A DNA stretch of 64,000 bases from Taibaiella sp965229095 (GCA_965229095.1 OZ245855.1:4526001-4590000); one strand, 5' to 3'; shown: positions 25,108 to 34,150, counted from the stretch's first letter. Translations and numbers: made by a program. The notes: generated from the letters alone by a model not told the origin.

Positions 25108-25734
25108 ATGAAAAAGAATTACGTTTCCAATTCCACAGAATCAGTCCGGATGTTTAAAAGCGACTTTCTCGAATCCTTTTCGAAAGTGCATTGGACTATC
25201 CCCATGATCGCTTACCTGCCTGTGGTATTGGTCTTTGCTTACCTGGCTTTGTTTGTTGCCCATACCTCATTGTGGTTGTTTATCGGCATGTTCCTTGCCG
25301 GCCTGGTATCCTGGTCTATCTTCGAATATGTACTGCACCGCTGGATCTTCCATTATGTGCCTAAGGCCAAATGGGCCCTGCGCCTGCATTTCATCTTCCA
25401 CGGGGTACACCATGATTACCCCAACGATGTGAAGCGCCTGGTAATGCCCTTATCGGTAAGTATTCCCCTGGCATTCGGTGTGTATTTTGCTTTACGCGCC
25501 TTTATGTCTCCTATATACCTCTATCCCTTCTTTTCTGCATTTGTGCTGGGTTACGTTTTTTACGATACCGTACATTATGCATTGCATCATTTCAATTTTA
25601 AAGGAGAATTCTGGAAAAAAATAAAGAAGCATCACATGTTGCATCATTATTCCGATCCGACCAAAGGTTTTGGCGTCAGCTCGGAGCTATGGGACCGGGT
25701 GCTTAATTCCGGTTTTCCGAAGAAGAAAAGTTAG
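25108..25734 (+). CDS. Fatty acid hydroxylase superfamily (di-iron) enzyme
   Basis: A 208-residue membrane di-iron enzyme of the sterol-desaturase/fatty-acid-hydroxylase superfamily. The eight-histidine pattern is visible: H77-x4-H82, H94-x3-H98-x2-H101-H102, H156-x3-H160-H161 and H175-H176-x2-H179-H180. The layout is closest to fatty acid 2-hydroxylases (Scs7/FA2H type) that act on sphingolipid acyl chains. The ATG at 25108 is chosen over a TTG at 25090. It lies 41 bp after the PIP-synthase fusion, and its stop abuts the next ATG. Hydroxylation of a ceramide acyl chain is a context-based inference. Confidence 0.85.
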   Translation: MKKNYVSNSTESVRMFKSDFLESFSKVHWTIPMIAYLPVVLVFAYLALFVAHTSLWLFIGMFLAGLVSWSIFEYVLHRWIFHYVPKAKWALRLHFIFHGVHHDYPNDVKRLVMPLSVSIPLAFGVYFALRAFMSPIYLYPFFSAFVLGYVFYDTVHYALHHFNFKGEFWKKIKKHHMLHHYSDPTKGFGVSSELWDRVLNSGFPKKKS

Positions 25735-26694
25735 ATGAATTTAACTACAGTAAACAGAAGACTTTCGAGGAGTGCGCAGATGCCCGCTTACATAAGGATT
25801 TTAATTGCCGCGGGGATCAGTTTGGGATACATGGTCCTGTCGTACTTTGTTATTGGGTTCCGGCCGGAACAGATCTTTATCTCCGGTTTGTTTTTCGTGT
25901 TGTACACTGCATCGAAGGGTACCCGTAACTTCCTGCTTACCCTGTTGCCGTTTATCGTATTCTGGGTAATCTTCGACTATATGAAAGCCGTTCCGAACTA
26001 TAAGTTCAACACGGTACATATAGGCGACCTGTACGAGCTGGAAAAGCAATATTTCGGTATTACTTATGAAGGAGCGGTACTTACCCTCAACGAATTCTGG
26101 GGCACGCACCGTACCGTCTTCCTTGATGTGATCAACGGGTTCTTTTACCTGTGCTGGATGCCGGTACCCATTTCTTTTGCCGCTTACCTTTTCTTTAAGA
26201 ACAGGAGAGGGGCACTGGAGTTTTGCCTTACCTTCCTGCTGACTAATTTCGTAGGCTTTATAGGTTATTACGGTTACCCGGCAGCGCCGCCGTGGTACGT
26301 GCATTATCACGGCCTTGTGTTTGATCCTACGACACCGGGCAATGTAGCCGGCCTCGCCGGTTTCGACAATTTCTTTGGAATACAGCTCTTTCACGGGCTT
26401 TATGCCAAAAGTTCCAATGTATTTGCCGCTATGCCTTCCCTGCATGCTGCTTATGCCCTGGTTTCGGTGTATTACGGGTTTAAGAAGAATGTGGCTATAG
26501 GCTGGAAAATATTCCTCACCATCGTCTGCCTGGGTACCTGGTTCGCGGCCTTATACACCAATCACCATTATGTGATCGATGTACTGGTGGGTATCCTTTG
26601 CGCTACCCTGGGCATTTTCCTGTTCCGCAGCGTGCTGCTGCGTATCCCGGCTTTCAAGCGGTTCCTGAACAGCTATTACAGTCAGGTTATTTAA
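25735..26694 (+). CDS. PAP2-superfamily phosphotransferase, Aur1-like; probable inositol phosphosphingolipid synthase
   Basis: A 319-residue protein with at least six membrane helices. The catalytic motifs match the inositolphosphotransferase Aur1/Ipt1 branch of the PAP2 superfamily: AAMPSLHAAYAL with H237, and YTNHHYVIDVLVG with H277/H278 and D282. Fungal Aur1 moves phosphoinositol from phosphatidylinositol to ceramide. With a PIP synthase two genes upstream, the same reaction in a bacterium is the natural reading. The start codon directly follows the hydroxylase stop (TAG then ATG), so the two are translationally coupled. The operon ends at a hairpin. Confidence 0.85.
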   Translation: MNLTTVNRRLSRSAQMPAYIRILIAAGISLGYMVLSYFVIGFRPEQIFISGLFFVLYTASKGTRNFLLTLLPFIVFWVIFDYMKAVPNYKFNTVHIGDLYELEKQYFGITYEGAVLTLNEFWGTHRTVFLDVINGFFYLCWMPVPISFAAYLFFKNRRGALEFCLTFLLTNFVGFIGYYGYPAAPPWYVHYHGLVFDPTTPGNVAGLAGFDNFFGIQLFHGLYAKSSNVFAAMPSLHAAYALVSVYYGFKKNVAIGWKIFLTIVCLGTWFAALYTNHHYVIDVLVGILCATLGIFLFRSVLLRIPAFKRFLNSYYSQVI

Positions 26695-26781
26695 TCACAG
26701 TGTGTTACCCTGTCTTAGCAAGTAATCGTGAAAGGACAGAGCACTTTATCGAATAGGTTACAAGAAGCAGTTTCAGATAAA

Positions 26782-26822
26782 GACAACGCCACCAAGTGCT
26801 AGTTGCAGTTGGTGGCGTTGTC
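26782..26822. terminator. Terminator between the lipid operon and dgkA
   Basis: A 13-bp perfect stem (26782-26794 with 26810-26822), loop 15, between convergent genes. Confidence 0.65.
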
Positions 26823-26833
26823 GTATAGGAGTA

Positions 26834-27184
26834 TCAGCAAAGAAAAACCAGGATCCCGGTAATGATGGCGATGACAGCGGCGATGAGCACAGCCGCAGCA
26901 CTGATGTCTTTTACCTGTTTAATAAGCGGGTGATATTCTTTACTGACCGCATTACATAATCGTTCTATAGCGGTATTGAAGGCTTCAGAGATCCATACCA
27001 AGGCAATGGCGATCACGATAAAGCACCATCGCGTAGTATCCAGGCTGCGCCAGCAACCCAAGGCAACAACGGCAAACGTCGCCAGTACATGGATCCGCAT
27101 ATTGCGTTCGCCCAGGATTAAGGTCTTTAAGCCGGTGAAAGCATAGCCGAAGCTTTTGAGCTGGTAGCGGATCCGTTTTTTCAT
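26834..27184 (-). CDS. dgkA: Diacylglycerol/undecaprenol kinase family protein
   Basis: A 116-residue small membrane kinase with three helices. The family signature EAFNTAIERLCNAVSKEYHP...VKDISAAAVL spans about residues 66-100. It phosphorylates diacylglycerol or undecaprenol, recycling lipid carriers; which lipid cannot be told from sequence alone. Transcribed alone, facing the lipid operon. Confidence 0.92.
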   Translation of the reverse strand: MKKRIRYQLKSFGYAFTGLKTLILGERNMRIHVLATFAVVALGCWRSLDTTRWCFIVIAIALVWISEAFNTAIERLCNAVSKEYHPLIKQVKDISAAAVLIAAVIAIITGILVFLC

Positions 27185-27276
27185 AAAGCACAGTTTGAAT
27201 ACCTAAAATTAAGCAACCTGTAATTGCCCTGCGGTTATTTACCGCAGGGCAAAGGTGATAGGGTACAGGGGCTGTA

Positions 27277-28665
27277 TCAGGAAGGTAAAGCCGCTTTTTT
27301 ACCTACATTGTACCAGTCCACTTTGCGGGAGCTGTACATGGCCAGGGCTACTACAAGGAACAAGCCTACGCTGCCGAAGAGCAGAGCATAGTCCTGGAGC
27401 TGGATGAGGAAGAAGATATAGGCATAGAGGCTCGATAAAGCCAGGGTAAAGCCAAAGGCTATCCTGCCTTTTTTGAACATGCTCCATACGTATAAGCCAA
27501 TGAGCGATATGGTAGCCCCGGCAGCAATCACATAGGCCACATTGAATCCAGCATATTCGGAGAAGGAAAGCAGTAAGGTATAAAACACGGAAAGCGCGAT
27601 GCCTACCAGCAGGTACTGCAGGGGATGTATCTGTTTTTTTTGCAGCAGCTCAATAAAGAAGAAGACGGCAAAAGTAAGGCCGATAAACAGCAGGGCGTAC
27701 TTTACGGAACGTTCGGTCTTGGTATAGGAATTGGTAGGCTGTATCAGGCGTACGCCAAAGGCCGATTCCGCGATCTTCTGGTTACTGTTGACCCAGGATT
27801 GTGGATAGGGACGCGAAGCCTGCACTATTTTCCAACTGGCGCTAAAACCTTCCTTGCTTTTTTCCGCAGTATCGCCGATGGGTATATATTTCCCGTCAAA
27901 TGCGGGATTCTTCCAGGGCGATTGCAGGGCTACCGTCGTGGTTTTGCCTACCGGCGTAAGGTAAAAGTATTCCGAACCTTTTACTTTAAGCCTGATGTCG
28001 AAGTGTACTGCTTGTGTGGCGCTGCAAGGTACCGGTGTATTTAAGCCCGAAGTCATCAAATCGTTTTCGGGCACCCCGGCCTCCAGCTTAAGGGCGGCAT
28101 CGTTCCACTGCAACGATACTTCGTCTTCCAGCCCGCGGGCGTCGCTAAGGCCCATGATCAGACGGGCTTCGTTCCACAACACATGGTCGGGAGCTATCTG
28201 TAAAGAAGCCAGGTTCAAAGGATCGAAGCTGCCGCTGAGGTTTACGTCGGCCCGGTATAAAGTGACGTCATAGATGCTTCTGTGGCGGGTTTGCGTTGGC
28301 AGCTTGCCATTGATGCGTAACTGGTCGGGCAAGAAATAGGCTTTCCTTTTATGTATCTGCGTCTTGCCATCGCTTAGGGTGGTGGATTCGTTATAAGGTA
28401 TCATGAGTATAGGGCCGGTAACGGTTTGTGGCCCCGCCCACTTGCTGCTCACTTCTTGGATCACTTCCTGCTGACGGATGGCCCGTTCCTGGACCAGGTT
28501 GCTGATCAGCGCCGAAGGTATAAGCATGACAAGGATCAAAGTACCGATGAGTATGCCTTTGATCAATACGCGGTTTACTTCCCAGAAACCGGGTTCTTTG
28601 GTGCCGGCAGGGCTGGTAACGGCAGGTTGTTGCCAGGAGTTGGGATTTTCGGACGATGTTTCCAT
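27277..28665 (-). CDS. creD: Inner-membrane protein CreD
   Basis: A 462-residue CreD-family protein. The N-terminal helix (about residues 33-52) and opening RQQEVIQEVSSKWAGPQTVTGPI are typical. A large periplasmic region follows, then five or six helices toward the C terminus (about 310-450). CreD is linked to envelope integrity and beta-lactam or colicin response in enterobacteria; its molecular role is unknown. The ATG at 28665 is preferred over an upstream TTG at 28701. It is the last gene of a six-gene operon led by a membrane protein and a winged-helix regulator; no CreBC two-component system is present. Confidence 0.9.
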   Translation of the reverse strand: METSSENPNSWQQPAVTSPAGTKEPGFWEVNRVLIKGILIGTLILVMLIPSALISNLVQERAIRQQEVIQEVSSKWAGPQTVTGPILMIPYNESTTLSDGKTQIHKRKAYFLPDQLRINGKLPTQTRHRSIYDVTLYRADVNLSGSFDPLNLASLQIAPDHVLWNEARLIMGLSDARGLEDEVSLQWNDAALKLEAGVPENDLMTSGLNTPVPCSATQAVHFDIRLKVKGSEYFYLTPVGKTTTVALQSPWKNPAFDGKYIPIGDTAEKSKEGFSASWKIVQASRPYPQSWVNSNQKIAESAFGVRLIQPTNSYTKTERSVKYALLFIGLTFAVFFFIELLQKKQIHPLQYLLVGIALSVFYTLLLSFSEYAGFNVAYVIAAGATISLIGLYVWSMFKKGRIAFGFTLALSSLYAYIFFLIQLQDYALLFGSVGLFLVVALAMYSSRKVDWYNVGKKAALPS

Positions 28666-28678
28666 GTTTATGTTGTTT

Positions 28679-29155
28679 TTAGGATTGAAAAATTTGTGCA
28701 CGTACTTCTTGCATAGGTTGGGGGATCAGCTCGAACCAGTTGATATGGTTGAGCGAAGATGTGCGGCGCCCCCTGATCCAGGCTTCCCGGAAAGTGCGCC
28801 ATTTTTCCGGCATAATGATGATGCCTACCGCCACACTAAACAAGGTAGGCACAGTATAATGCCTGTTGGCCAGCATAAAGCATTGCAGGCTTACTTCTCC
28901 TTCTTCTGTTGGTGGGTAGCCGAGTACCACGTGCTTGATGTCGTGCTTCTCATAGTAAGGCATCAGCTCCAGGTCGTTGTTGAAGAAAAAGGTGTACAGC
29001 TCCCTGCCTACCGTTCCTTCGGGCATATGCTGCAGCGATTTCAAAGAATAGGGAAATTGGTAACTTTTACGTACCAGCTTGAGGTAAGGCAGCGCTACTT
29101 CGTGTGCGAGATAAACGAGGAACTGCTTACGGATTTTTTTTAGCCGTGTTTTCAT
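28679..29155 (-). CDS. Coq4-like protein
   Basis: A 158-residue protein with the Coq4-family core MPEGTVGREL and the metal motif HDIKHVVLGYPPTEEGEVSLQ (HDxxH with a downstream Glu), about residues 44-112. Coq4 organises ubiquinone synthesis in eukaryotes and has been linked to ring decarboxylation. Bacteroidota use menaquinone, so the role here must differ. It overlaps the preceding gene by 29 bp and ends 13 bp before creD, so it is a core part of the operon. Confidence 0.7.
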   Translation of the reverse strand: MKTRLKKIRKQFLVYLAHEVALPYLKLVRKSYQFPYSLKSLQHMPEGTVGRELYTFFFNNDLELMPYYEKHDIKHVVLGYPPTEEGEVSLQCFMLANRHYTVPTLFSVAVGIIIMPEKWRTFREAWIRGRRTSSLNHINWFELIPQPMQEVRAQIFQS

Positions 29156-29534
29156 CGAGGTATTTATTTACAGATAAAGCAAAAGAGCATAAAGCCAGTA
29201 AGGATGCCAGCAATACCGTACTGCATAGCCTTAAATAATTTTCCAGTAGATCGGAAGGTTTTATTTCAAAAAACATAACCGTAAGCATCGTGGCGATCAT
29301 GGTGGAGAGAATAATGCCAATGACAGTAATCAGCCATTTCCGCTTCAATGGATAGTTGCCTATATGCACATGGAAGAGGATAGCGCTGTAGATAAAGAGC
29401 GCGGGCAACCCGGCTATCAATTCGGCCGGCACAAAAAGAAAGATCATGCCATCGCCCAGGCCCCCATAGAGCAGGGAAAAAATAATAGTGTGGTAGATAA
29501 TGGCCAATAGCCATATTTTGAAGGCTACGCGCAT
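29127..29534 (-). CDS. Four-helix membrane protein of the creD operon
   Basis: A 135-residue protein with four predicted membrane segments, unknown function. The ATG at 29534 is chosen because it overlaps the end of the previous gene by 10 bp and gives the same MR/K-A-x-x-I-W opening as that gene's product; the longer frame to 29600 would overlap far more. The two proteins look like distant paralogs. Confidence 0.65.
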   Translation of the reverse strand: MRVAFKIWLLAIIYHTIIFSLLYGGLGDGMIFLFVPAELIAGLPALFIYSAILFHVHIGNYPLKRKWLITVIGIILSTMIATMLTVMFFEIKPSDLLENYLRLCSTVLLASLLALCSFALSVNKYLDENTAKKNP

Positions 29535-29941
29535 GGGCTGGTCTCTTTGAAAATGCCGAAATAGTTTTTTACGGTGGTATAGTGGCTGAGCAAGCTGCAT
29601 AAGGCGGCTGCCCAGGCGATCAGAGGGAAGGCAAGCCAGGCCTGCATGGCCTTTAAAGGTGTTTGCCCATTATCGGCCATGAATGCACAAGCGCCATAGG
29701 TGGCCGCGAAGCAAAGCAACATGCCGATGTTCACGATAAGTATAAAAGCGGGCACCGGATCGGATAAGCCTGATTTGCGGAGCAGGCCGGGAACCGGCAG
29801 GAACAGGAGCAATGCCGGTATGCCGAACATAAGGGCAAGCCCCATCGACATAAAGAAGATGATAGGGCAAAGCAGGGTAGGCAGCATACAGCAGAAATAA
29901 ATAACGATGGCGCGGAACCATATCCGGGAGGCAAGTTTCAT
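29525..29941 (-). CDS. Four-helix membrane protein of the creD operon (paralog)
   Basis: A 138-residue membrane protein with four hydrophobic segments, opening MKLASRIWFRAIVIYF. Function unknown. It is the first gene after the internal palindrome at 29959-29977 and is overlapped by the next gene. Confidence 0.7.
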   Translation of the reverse strand: MKLASRIWFRAIVIYFCCMLPTLLCPIIFFMSMGLALMFGIPALLLFLPVPGLLRKSGLSDPVPAFILIVNIGMLLCFAATYGACAFMADNGQTPLKAMQAWLAFPLIAWAAALCSLLSHYTTVKNYFGIFKETSPCA

Positions 29942-29958
29942 TTTTTATTATTTAAAAG

Positions 29959-29977
29959 TACTTTGTTTTACAAAGTA
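29959..29977. promoter_or_regulatory. Palindrome TACTTTG-N5-CAAAGTA inside the creD operon
   Basis: TACTTTG TTTTA CAAAGTA, perfect arms, lying 18 nt before the ATG at 29941 and just after the winged-helix gene. Its core ACTTTG-N5-CAAAGT recurs at 30938-30954 upstream of the operon. It is probably an operator for the operon's own regulator. Confidence 0.7.
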
Positions 29978-29993
29978 ATTGGGCAAAAAAAAT

Positions 29994-30293
29994 TTAAGTA
30001 ACGCTTTTGATGATTTTTTCGAGGGCATCCAGGTGGCTGCGGAAAGCCTTTTCACCGGCACGCGTAATAGAGTACACCGTATTGGTCTTACGACCGATGA
30101 ACCCTTTTTCTACTTTAATGTATTTATGCTCTTCCAGGGTTTTCAGGTGCGTAGCCAGGTTGCCGTCCGTTGCATCGATCAGGGCTTTAAGGTCGTTGAA
30201 GTTGATATCCTCGTTAACGATAAGCGCACTCATGATGCCGATCCTGATCCTGCTGTCGAAAATCTTGTTGAGTTGTTCCAGTTCTTTTCTCAT
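29994..30293 (-). CDS. Winged-helix transcriptional regulator
   Basis: A 99-residue one-domain regulator. A winged helix-turn-helix covers nearly the whole protein: LNKIFDSRIRIGIMSALIVNEDINFNDLKALIDATDGNLATHLKTLEEHKYI, then the wing EKGFIGRKTNTVYSITRAGEKAF. It belongs to the small MarR/PadR-like group without a ligand domain. Its ATG overlaps the stop of the preceding gene (TAATG). Palindromes at 29959 and 30938 flank it, which suggests it represses its own operon. Confidence 0.88.
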   Translation of the reverse strand: MRKELEQLNKIFDSRIRIGIMSALIVNEDINFNDLKALIDATDGNLATHLKTLEEHKYIKVEKGFIGRKTNTVYSITRAGEKAFRSHLDALEKIIKSVT

Positions 30294-30931
30294 TATTGAT
30301 CATATTTCCGCCACATAATAATGCCATACACGATATGCAATACGCCAAATCCCAGTGCCCAAAGGTACAGGCCATAGCCTGGTTCGATAAATAAGCCGAT
30401 ACATCCCAGTATTACTTCGGTAAGTCCCAGGTATTTAATGTCGGATACCGTGTATTTGCTGCCGTTGATCAGCGCCAGCCCGTAAAAAATAAGGCAGGCG
30501 GGCGATACATAAATCCAGTCGCCCCGCAGTACAAAAGCCAGCGTAATGACTGCACCGGCCGCCAAAGGTATAAAAAGGTTGATAATCATTTTGCGCGAAG
30601 CGGCATTCCACATCTTTACCCCTGCTTGCTGGTTTTTCCGGTACGTGAAGTAAAAGCCACCTATAAGGGCCAATGTGAAGATGCCGGCGGCCAGCACCAA
30701 TAACTGGTTTCTTAATGTTTCGAAACTATCGCCGTTAAAACTGCCCCTTGTGTTATAATTGAGGTAATACTTGTTCAATTGCATATAGGCAACACCAGCG
30801 CCGCCCAGCGCTACCATGCCTGCCCATATACCGCTCCAGCCGCTTAACGACAGGAAGCGTGCCGAACGTTCCATAATGCTGCGGATCTGTTGCAGGGTCT
30901 CTAAAGAAGTATCTTTTTGTTCTGGTTCCAT
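30293..30931 (-). CDS. Multi-span membrane protein, first gene of the creD operon
   Basis: A 212-residue protein with about six hydrophobic segments after a polar N terminus (MEPEQKDTSLETLQQIRSIMERS). Function unknown; similar proteins occur beside this type of winged-helix regulator in Bacteroidota and may act as its membrane partner (inference). The ATG at 30931 is chosen because the palindromic promoter element lies directly upstream, inside the longer frame to 30979. Confidence 0.75.
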   Translation of the reverse strand: MEPEQKDTSLETLQQIRSIMERSARFLSLSGWSGIWAGMVALGGAGVAYMQLNKYYLNYNTRGSFNGDSFETLRNQLLVLAAGIFTLALIGGFYFTYRKNQQAGVKMWNAASRKMIINLFIPLAAGAVITLAFVLRGDWIYVSPACLIFYGLALINGSKYTVSDIKYLGLTEVILGCIGLFIEPGYGLYLWALGFGVLHIVYGIIMWRKYDQ

Positions 30932-30937
30932 AAAAGC

Positions 30938-30954
30938 ACTTTGAATTACAAAGT
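30938..30954. promoter_or_regulatory. Palindrome ACTTTG-N5-CAAAGT at the creD operon promoter
   Basis: ACTTTG AATTA CAAAGT, located 7-23 nt before the first ATG (30931). It has the same arms and spacing as the site at 29959. On the minus strand it also includes TACTTTG, one base short of a -7 box, so a bound regulator would block the promoter. Confidence 0.7.
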
Positions 30955-31579
30955 AAATATTTCTTTTTTTAAGAAACAAACATCCGGGAGGAATTTTTTT
31001 ATGATCGTCGCATTGGGAATAGCATCAGTCCACTGCTCCTGCTATTTTGAACGCATTTATCATTGTCCGGCTATCCTGATTAAGAAGACAAATACGCTCT
31101 GGTGTTTAAGCTTGCTGAAAGGATGGTTATAAGGTGCTTCGGCAAGCTCAGCAACCATGTCCGGCAAAATTGGCAATCACGGTTGTAGCGAATGGGTCTC
31201 TTGTTGCCTTTATCGCGATAGTTAGTCATTAATCAGAACAGCATAGAGTCGGTTATTTAGCGGAATCCGGTTTAGCGCAGGAGTTAAAGGCGAAATGAAT
31301 TAGTAACGCCTTGCACAGACCATGATCATGCCGGTCTGGTATCCGGATTCAGATCATTTTGATCTTTCGGGTGTCAGGATTTTGTCTTGTTTCGATTTAT
31401 TACGGAGCACAGTGATTCTCCTTTTAGGGATAAATAAGCACCTTGAGGGTGCTGGGAAAGCACATGTAGAGTGTTGTTAAGCAATATGTTAGTTTATAGC
31501 CAACTTTAAAAAATAGAAGAGCGTCTTAAAAAACACGATCCTGTGAATTAATCATAGTATGGAATAAATAGCATCTTTT
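30955..31579. other. Long intergenic region with no recognisable gene
   Basis: About 620 bp. The frames are broken and I see no RNA gene. It contains one copy of a CTTCGGCAAGCTCAGCAACC-type sequence (31138-31157) that may belong to a dispersed repeat, but only one copy is in this window. The promoter of the 31580 gene must be here. Confidence 0.4.
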
Positions 31580-34150
31580 ATGGGGAAACTTATTATGACA
31601 TGTTGTTTGCTTTTCTGGGGATTATGTTTGCATGCGCAACAGGAAAATATCTGGATTTTTGGAAATGGAGCCGGCCTTGATTTTAATAACGGTAGCCCAT
31701 TGCCCATCGCTGTAAGTATGCCCATAGAATTAGATGAAGGTTGTGCCAATGTTTGTGACGCGAACGGGCAGTTGCTTTTTATTACAGATGGTTATACCGT
31801 GCTGGACCGCAATTATAATATCATGCCTAATGGTAATGGTTTAATCACCGATATTCCGCTACCACCCAATATAATGGGTAGCACCAGCCAGGGAGCGCTT
31901 ATTGTTCCTATGCCGGGTAATCCGCAAAAATATTATGTTTTTTCATTGACACCCGAAGACCTGTTTCAATACAGAGGCAGGCTTTATTACAGTGTAGTCG
32001 ATATGAACAGCAATGGGGGCATGGGTGATGTGGAACCGGCACAAAAAGGTATCCTGCTCGATACCCTGCTCACCGAACACATGAGGAGCGTTGTGGGCGA
32101 TGACTGTAATATATGGCTTGTTGTAGCCTCCTTACAGTCGCCGGCATTTAAGTCTTTCGAAATTAATAGCGCGGGGCTCAGCAATACGCCTGTAATCTCC
32201 AATTATGGAAGCTCTTCTGTTGTTGGCGTAGGAAGGATGTGTATTTCCCCGAATCGTAAAAAACTATCGATTGGCCGGGAGTTTGCTCTGGAATTATATG
32301 ACTTCAATCCGGCTACAGGCGCCGTTTCCAACCCAATGATCCTGGATGCATCTGAGGGTAGTTATGGTATATGTTTTTCTCCGGATAATTCAAAATTGTA
32401 TGTCAATGCTGGTTTTAGCAGCCTTGCTCAGTACGATCTCAGCTCTGGTACGGCCGCCGGCATTATTGCTTCGAAATATATTCTGGATCCTAATAGACCG
32501 CTTATTGATATTAAGCTGGGGCCGGATGGGAAAATATACTATACCAGTGAGCCGGGTATCGGCAGAATAGATGCGCCTGACCTATATGGTGCTGCCTGTA
32601 TGTTCAATTCCAGTGCCATTACGCTGGTACCTGGTACATTAGCAGCCGGCAGGGGGTTTCCCAATGTAATATCGCTAGTCAAACCAGATACGATGTATAC
32701 GGTCCGGCAGAAGAAAGCTCCTTGTTATGGCTATAATCACTTGCTTCAAGCTAATGACAACTCAGGCTGGGGTTATGTATGGAGCAATGGTACTGCAAGT
32801 CCTGAGACAACAGTACAGCAGCCCGGAACCTATTGGGTGAACTATCATACAGCTCCATGTATCTTTCATAGCGATACTTTTCAGGTCTCTGTCGATTATG
32901 TTTTACCGCAGTTGACAGCATTTGCCGGTTGTAAAGGAGCCAGTAACGCTATCATTACAGCATCGGTGTTTCCGGGAGATACCGTTACCCATAGTTATAC
33001 CTGGCGTTACAATAACCAGGTGATCAAAGGCCCTTTATTTACTAATCAGGGCGACACACTTCAAGGGATCACTTCGGGGACGTATACTTTACAGATTATA
33101 GCAGGAAATAATTGCGATACCACTTTAAGTATCGTAGTCCCTGATCCCGATTACGAGGCCTCATTCTCTATGTCGGACAGTATTATCTGTATGGGAAATG
33201 AAGTTTCGTTTCTAAACATGTCCCAGGGAGGCTTTACTACATTTCATTGGGATTTTGGCGATGGGCTTAATTCCTTGCTGGAACATCCGGAGCATTTATA
33301 TTCCCGGGAGGGGGTATACACTGTCCGGTTTATAGCCGGATCTGCTTACCCTTGTTACGACACCATTTATAAAACCATTACAGTAGATGCCGCATTGCCC
33401 GGTAATTTCCTTACCGATAGGGATAGTATCTGTACCGGGCAGAACATCGTCTTTACCCCGGTGACCGACAGTACCATTACCTCCTTGCATTGGCAACTGG
33501 GAGACGGTACCTCTCGAAACACGCCCAATGCGCCCAGCCAGCATGCCTACGATCAAGAGGGTACCTTAACGGTTCAGCTCAGGACTCATTTCCGGGCCTG
33601 TCCCGACACCACTTTCAGCAAACCTGTGTATGTATTTCCCTTGCCCCTGGTTAACCTGGGCCCGGATTCGGGATTATGCCTGAACGGGGCTTTCATTACG
33701 CTGCAGAATCTGCAACCTGCGCCTGCCGGTAAATATGACCATCTCTGGAGTACAGGCGATACCTCTTCCAGTATCAGGGTTGTACACCCAGGTACCTTTA
33801 ACCTGACGGTGCGTGCGGAGCCGCTGGGCTGCAGCACTACCGAAAATATAGTTGTGCACAAAGATTGTTATACCGATATTCCCAATGTCTTTACGCCCAA
33901 CGGCGATGGGATCAACGATTATTTCTTTCCGCGGCAATTGCTGTCTAAGAAAATAAGTAAATTCAGTATGCAGATCTTCAACCGATGGGGCCAGGTCATT
34001 TTTAGCACGGATAAAACCGGTGGCAGGGGATGGGACGGGAAATATAACAGCAAAGACCAACCCCAGGGCGTTTATGTTTATCAGATCGCTATGGAACTGG
34101 ACGGGCATGTACCAGAGCGCTATGAGGGTAATGTAACCCTGATCCGTTAA
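31580..34150 (+). CDS. T9SS type B sorting-domain protein with PKD domains
   Basis: An 856-residue secreted protein. Signal peptide about 1-20 (ending LHAQ). The N-terminal region (about 25-365) looks like a beta-propeller of the type often found with these proteins (repeated SPDNSKLYVNAG, LGPDGKIYYTSE). PKD-like domains follow, with FHWDFGDGLNSLLEHPEHLY near 555 and LHWQLGDGTSR near 640. The C terminus is the gliding-motility-associated type B sorting domain (about 770-856: VFTPNGDGINDYFFP...FNRWGQVIF...GVYVYQI). It is exported by type IX secretion and probably stays on the surface. Transcribed alone. Confidence 0.88.
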   Translation: MGKLIMTCCLLFWGLCLHAQQENIWIFGNGAGLDFNNGSPLPIAVSMPIELDEGCANVCDANGQLLFITDGYTVLDRNYNIMPNGNGLITDIPLPPNIMGSTSQGALIVPMPGNPQKYYVFSLTPEDLFQYRGRLYYSVVDMNSNGGMGDVEPAQKGILLDTLLTEHMRSVVGDDCNIWLVVASLQSPAFKSFEINSAGLSNTPVISNYGSSSVVGVGRMCISPNRKKLSIGREFALELYDFNPATGAVSNPMILDASEGSYGICFSPDNSKLYVNAGFSSLAQYDLSSGTAAGIIASKYILDPNRPLIDIKLGPDGKIYYTSEPGIGRIDAPDLYGAACMFNSSAITLVPGTLAAGRGFPNVISLVKPDTMYTVRQKKAPCYGYNHLLQANDNSGWGYVWSNGTASPETTVQQPGTYWVNYHTAPCIFHSDTFQVSVDYVLPQLTAFAGCKGASNAIITASVFPGDTVTHSYTWRYNNQVIKGPLFTNQGDTLQGITSGTYTLQIIAGNNCDTTLSIVVPDPDYEASFSMSDSIICMGNEVSFLNMSQGGFTTFHWDFGDGLNSLLEHPEHLYSREGVYTVRFIAGSAYPCYDTIYKTITVDAALPGNFLTDRDSICTGQNIVFTPVTDSTITSLHWQLGDGTSRNTPNAPSQHAYDQEGTLTVQLRTHFRACPDTTFSKPVYVFPLPLVNLGPDSGLCLNGAFITLQNLQPAPAGKYDHLWSTGDTSSSIRVVHPGTFNLTVRAEPLGCSTTENIVVHKDCYTDIPNVFTPNGDGINDYFFPRQLLSKKISKFSMQIFNRWGQVIFSTDKTGGRGWDGKYNSKDQPQGVYVYQIAMELDGHVPERYEGNVTLIR

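Noticed and set aside
31138..31157. CTTCGGCAAGCTCAGCAACC-type sequence as a dispersed repeat
   Set aside because: Only one copy in the window, so no repeat can be claimed here.
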